Below, in pieces: positions 63,848 through 64,000 of a stretch of DNA of 64,000 nucleotides. The stretch's first letter is position 1. Each line of letters begins with the position of its first letter. This stretch comes from Helicobacter anseris (GTDB taxonomy: Bacteria > Campylobacterota > Campylobacteria > Campylobacterales > Helicobacteraceae): assembly GCF_003364335.1 (NCBI RefSeq), contig NZ_NXLX01000004.1, positions 1-64,000 on the forward strand. Reading direction: 5' to 3'. The notes beneath the pieces are model-generated. The model had not been told where the DNA came from, made no database searches, and saw only the letters and a list, made by a program, of their open reading frames with translations. Position numbers and translations under genes: made by a program.

Positions 63848-64000
63848 TGTGCCTCCTTTTTCCACTTAAAATAATAAAAAATCCCAAGAAGTAAAAAAAT
63901 AGTTGCATTAAAAAGTTGCGGTAGATATGTAGTTTGTTGCAAAAAGAGATTTAGCCAGATATAGCATAAAATGCCATTTGCAAAAGTTACTATAAGGTAA
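63844..64000 (-). CDS. PnuC-like vitamin transporter, C-terminal part (runs off window)
   Basis: About 51 C-terminal residues are present. They read FANGILCYIWLNLFLQQ, then YLPQLFNATIFLLLGIFYYFKW and end WKKEAQ. Two hydrophobic helices and the aromatic-rich ending fit the PnuC family (SWEET-like fold). Its stop TGA overlaps the thiN start (ATGA). H. pylori has pnuC at this place. Next to thiN it may be a thiamine transporter (PnuT) rather than a nicotinamide riboside transporter. Confidence 0.7.
   Translation of the reverse strand, partial: YLIVTFANGILCYIWLNLFLQQTTYLPQLFNATIFLLLGIFYYFKWKKEAQ

Noticed and set aside
63690-63908. 72-residue minus-strand frame MQLFFYFLGFF... at the thiN start
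   Set aside because: It is an out-of-frame overlap of the thiN start and the PnuC-like C terminus; the real frame is the one ending WKKEAQ.
63847-64000. TPP riboswitch ahead of thiN
   Set aside because: The upstream DNA codes for the PnuC-like protein and shows no CTGAGA/ACCTGA thi-box core.
1-64000. CRISPR array, insertion sequences, prophage, rRNA, ssrA, SRP RNA or rnpB
   Set aside because: No spaced repeats, transposase, integrase or phage genes, and no gap large enough or with recognisable core sequence for these RNAs.

Overview
The window is a piece of a Helicobacter chromosome (Campylobacterota). It is AT-rich and densely packed. Many gene blocks keep the order I recall from H. pylori: SNF transporter pair / ybgC / DUF493; bamA-mqnC-M16-gatB; ffh / rpsP-khpA-rimM-trmD-rplS; motA-motB; pseC; accB-accC / dcd; rpsU-fabG; yebC-hemB; arsRS; cbpA-hspR-rarA; hypA-lpxB-greA-dut-coaX-heptose genes; thiN-pnuC. 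It also carries genes that H. pylori lacks or keeps elsewhere (hisH, hisG, purF, a PerR-type regulator, two PAP2 paralogues, a DUF89 protein). This fits a metabolically fuller, possibly enterohepatic, Helicobacter. The species cannot be named from this sequence.

Layout. 1-5.1 kb: two tandem Na+-symporter genes, a thioesterase, a DUF493 protein and an AGCS symporter. 5.1-11.3 kb (minus): bamA, mqnC, an M16-like protein and gatB. 11.4-15.8 kb (minus): an accessory strip with a glycosyltransferase, an orphan pseudopilin, a membrane glycosyltransferase-like protein, a CoA-binding protein and a DMT transporter. 15.8-20.5 kb: hisH, the ribosome/tRNA-modification operon, ffh and perR. 20.5-26.5 kb (minus): PAP2, DUF89, motB/motA, tRNA-CAU, and pseC between two small unknown genes with sigma-54 type promoters. 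26.5-31 kb: fatty-acid genes, dcd, a second PAP2, tRNA-Arg, rpsU. 31-42.5 kb (minus): yebC, hemB, a radical SAM protein, purF, arsSR, two small proteins, an aldehyde dehydrogenase, an outer-membrane protein, and cbpA-hspR-rarA. 42.6-46.4 kb (plus): three outer-membrane proteins. 46.4-47.5 kb (minus): ispG. 47.6-60.1 kb (plus): one long gene train from a propeller/solenoid protein through hypA, lpxB, greA, dut, a YfgM/BamB-like pair, coaX, hisG and a TauE/SafE-like protein to the ADP-heptose pathway. 60.1-64 kb: a PP-loop protein, dnaG and a thiamine group.

The strongest new-looking signals are three. (1) Sequences with exact sigma-54 GG-N10-GC geometry lie 21-40 bp ahead of three uncharacterised genes: two small proteins that share the N-terminal motif SHAS and flank pseC, and one outer-membrane protein. 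Together they suggest undescribed flagellum-linked parts. (2) A 710-residue protein has a beta-propeller followed by an alpha-helical repeat region, which is the general plan of coat and scaffold proteins. (3) The tandem SNF transporters are homogenised over most of their length but differ in blocks that include substrate-pocket positions. No CRISPR array, insertion sequence, prophage or rRNA is visible, and no gene-free stretch exceeds 300 bases.
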